NCBI RefSeq assembly: GCF_900312995.1
Contig: NZ_ONZI01000001.1
Coordinates: forward strand, 1,054,001 to 1,118,000
DNA: 64,000 bases
Direction of reading: 5' to 3'
DNA from: Kushneria phyllosphaerae
GTDB taxonomy: Bacteria > Pseudomonadota > Gammaproteobacteria > Pseudomonadales > Halomonadaceae
Both the position numbers and the translations under genes were made by a program. The notes beneath the pieces were generated by a model that worked only from the letters and a program-made list of their open reading frames with translations, was not told the origin of the DNA and searched no databases. Position 1 is the stretch's first letter. Each line of letters starts with the position of its first letter. Positions 62,725 to 64,000 of this stretch are shown here, piece after piece.

Positions 62725-64000
62725 ATGACTACCGATACCGGAAAGACCCGCGAATACAATCTGAGCGCCGAAAAGCCGCGTATTGACGGCACGCTCAAGC
62801 TGACCGGCGGCGCCGACTACGCCGCCGACCGTAACCTGCCCAATCAGACCTACGGCTACCCGGTCACCAGCACCATTACCAAGGGCCGGCTGGTCTCGCT
62901 GGAACTCGATGACGCACTGGCCATGCCGGGCGTGCTGGATATTTTTCATCACGACAATTTCGACCAGCTCAGCCGCTCGCCGAACAGCTTCGCGGAAGAA
63001 AACCTGACCAGCGAGCCGCGTCTGCCGTTTGAAGACAACGAGATTCACTATCAGGGTCAATATATTGCGCTGGTCGTGGCCGACACCTTCAATCACGCCC
63101 GAGCTGCGGCGTTGAAGGTCAAGGCCAACTACGAGCGCGACGATGATTTCCTGACCGATATCAAGAGCCTGGATAGCGGCGAGGGCGACCTGCCCGGTGA
63201 AGAGCAGCCCGGTGATGCCTCCTCGCTGGGGGATGCCGACAGCGCCCTGAAAGGTGCAGCCGTCACGGTTGATCAGCGCTACTCGATCGCTCAGGAAAGC
63301 CACAGCGTCATGGAGATGCACACCTCGGTGGCGCAGTGGGAAAACGACATGCTGACCATCTATGAGTCCTCTCAGGGTGTGGTCTTTCAGCGCAACGCGC
63401 TGTCAAAGATCTTCGGCATTCCGCCGGAAAAAGTGACGGTCATCTCACACTTCATCGGCTCCGGGTTCGGCGGCAAGCTCTTCATGTGGCCACACGCCAT
63501 CATGACGGCCGTGGCCGCGCGTCGACTGGGTCGTCCGGTCAAGACGGTGCTGTCGCGCCAGCAGGAGTACCTGGCCACCGGCTATCGCCCGACCTCGCTG
63601 CAGCGCGTGCGTCTGGGTGCTGACGAGAGTGGCAAGCTGCTGTCCATCCACCATGATGGCTGCAACGAAAGCTCGCCGGCCGGCAAGCATGATGACACCG
63701 TCAGCGGCGCCACGCCCAAGATGTATGACTGCGGCGGCAATGTGGCTGTCACCAACCGGCTGGTCGATGTCAACAAGTGCCCGCCATGTCCGATGCGTGC
63801 GCCCGGTGAGTCCTCCGGCAACTTTGCACTGGAAACGGCGCTGGATGAGCTGGCAGTCAAGCTCGACATGGACCCCCTGGCGCTTAGAAAGAAAAACTTC
63901 GCCGATGCCGATCCGGCCTCCGGTCTGCCCTGGTCGAGCAATCATCTACAGGAGTGCTGGGATAATGCGGCCAGCCGTTTTGGCTGGGACAAGCGCAACG
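62725..64000 (+). CDS. paoC: Aldehyde oxidoreductase molybdenum subunit (PaoC-like), 3' truncated by window
   Basis: The frame is open from ATG 62725 (AGGAAGAG upstream) to the window end: 425 codons of an expected 730 or so. IDGTLKLTGGADYAADR opens the XDH-type 'a/b hammerhead' domain (residues about 20-120). The molybdopterin-binding domain begins near 185, with FIGSGFGGKLFMWPHA (about 243-258) at the cofactor and MRAPGESSGNFALETALDELA further on. The catalytic Glu lies outside the window. With PaoAB it would oxidise aldehydes, often aromatic, to acids. A PaoD/XdhC-like cofactor chaperone is expected downstream. Confidence 0.9.
   Translation, partial: MTTDTGKTREYNLSAEKPRIDGTLKLTGGADYAADRNLPNQTYGYPVTSTITKGRLVSLELDDALAMPGVLDIFHHDNFDQLSRSPNSFAEENLTSEPRLPFEDNEIHYQGQYIALVVADTFNHARAAALKVKANYERDDDFLTDIKSLDSGEGDLPGEEQPGDASSLGDADSALKGAAVTVDQRYSIAQESHSVMEMHTSVAQWENDMLTIYESSQGVVFQRNALSKIFGIPPEKVTVISHFIGSGFGGKLFMWPHAIMTAVAARRLGRPVKTVLSRQQEYLATGYRPTSLQRVRLGADESGKLLSIHHDGCNESSPAGKHDDTVSGATPKMYDCGGNVAVTNRLVDVNKCPPCPMRAPGESSGNFALETALDELAVKLDMDPLALRKKNFADADPASGLPWSSNHLQECWDNAASRFGWDKRN

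Overview
The window comes from a GC-rich gammaproteobacterium, most likely a halophile of the Halomonadaceae (Halomonas/Kushneria/Chromohalobacter group). The basis is the thrB-DUF2782-polA neighbourhood typical of Pseudomonas and Halomonas relatives, a decayed ectoine hydroxylase, an NhaC-type Na+/H+ antiporter, TRAP transport and several osmostress-type membrane proteins. The genus is inference. I see no rRNA, tRNA, CRISPR array, insertion sequence or prophage; this is ordinary chromosome with a few decayed genes.

Left part (1-16.6 kb). A truncated CcmI-like TPR gene is followed, on the minus strand, by a tight four-gene operon of acyl-CoA dehydrogenase, PIG-L deacetylase, NodS-like methyltransferase and family 2 glycosyltransferase, which looks like an uncharacterised glycoconjugate pathway. 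Next are an aldo/keto reductase, an NlpC/P60 peptidase, an ectD relic, a FAH-family hydrolase, ilvD with a long leader, a chemoreceptor, aminopeptidase P coupled to a POT peptide permease, a phosphoesterase and two exported proteins of unknown role.

Middle (16.7-40.3 kb). A Tat-exported sulfite-oxidase-family molybdoenzyme is coupled to its membrane cytochrome b. An orphan 94-residue protein follows with its own promoter and terminator. Then come DUF3072, a bile-acid-symporter-like carrier, ydfG, nhaC, pntAB and speA. A five-gene minus-strand operon (GT2, LAB_N protein, two GT39 enzymes, UDP-glucuronate epimerase) suggests polyprenyl-phosphate-linked uronic acid transfer to the LPS. thrB, DUF2782, polA, a META lipoprotein and a Crp/Fnr regulator complete this part.

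Right part (40.6-64 kb). This is largely sugar-acid and organic-acid metabolism: gnd, an OxlT-like carrier, a DctPQM TRAP system, an exported bicupin oxalate decarboxylase, class I fumarase, and a gluconate/idonate operon (gntP, idnO, idnD, 2-hydroxyacid dehydrogenase) followed by an aldo/keto reductase and a dead gntP fragment. A three-gene YqjD/YqjE-like membrane operon, an AcrR-like regulator and the start of a PaoABC-type molybdenum aldehyde oxidoreductase operon (cut by the window edge) end the sequence. Many genes are closed by strong GC-rich hairpins, several of them bidirectional between convergent genes.
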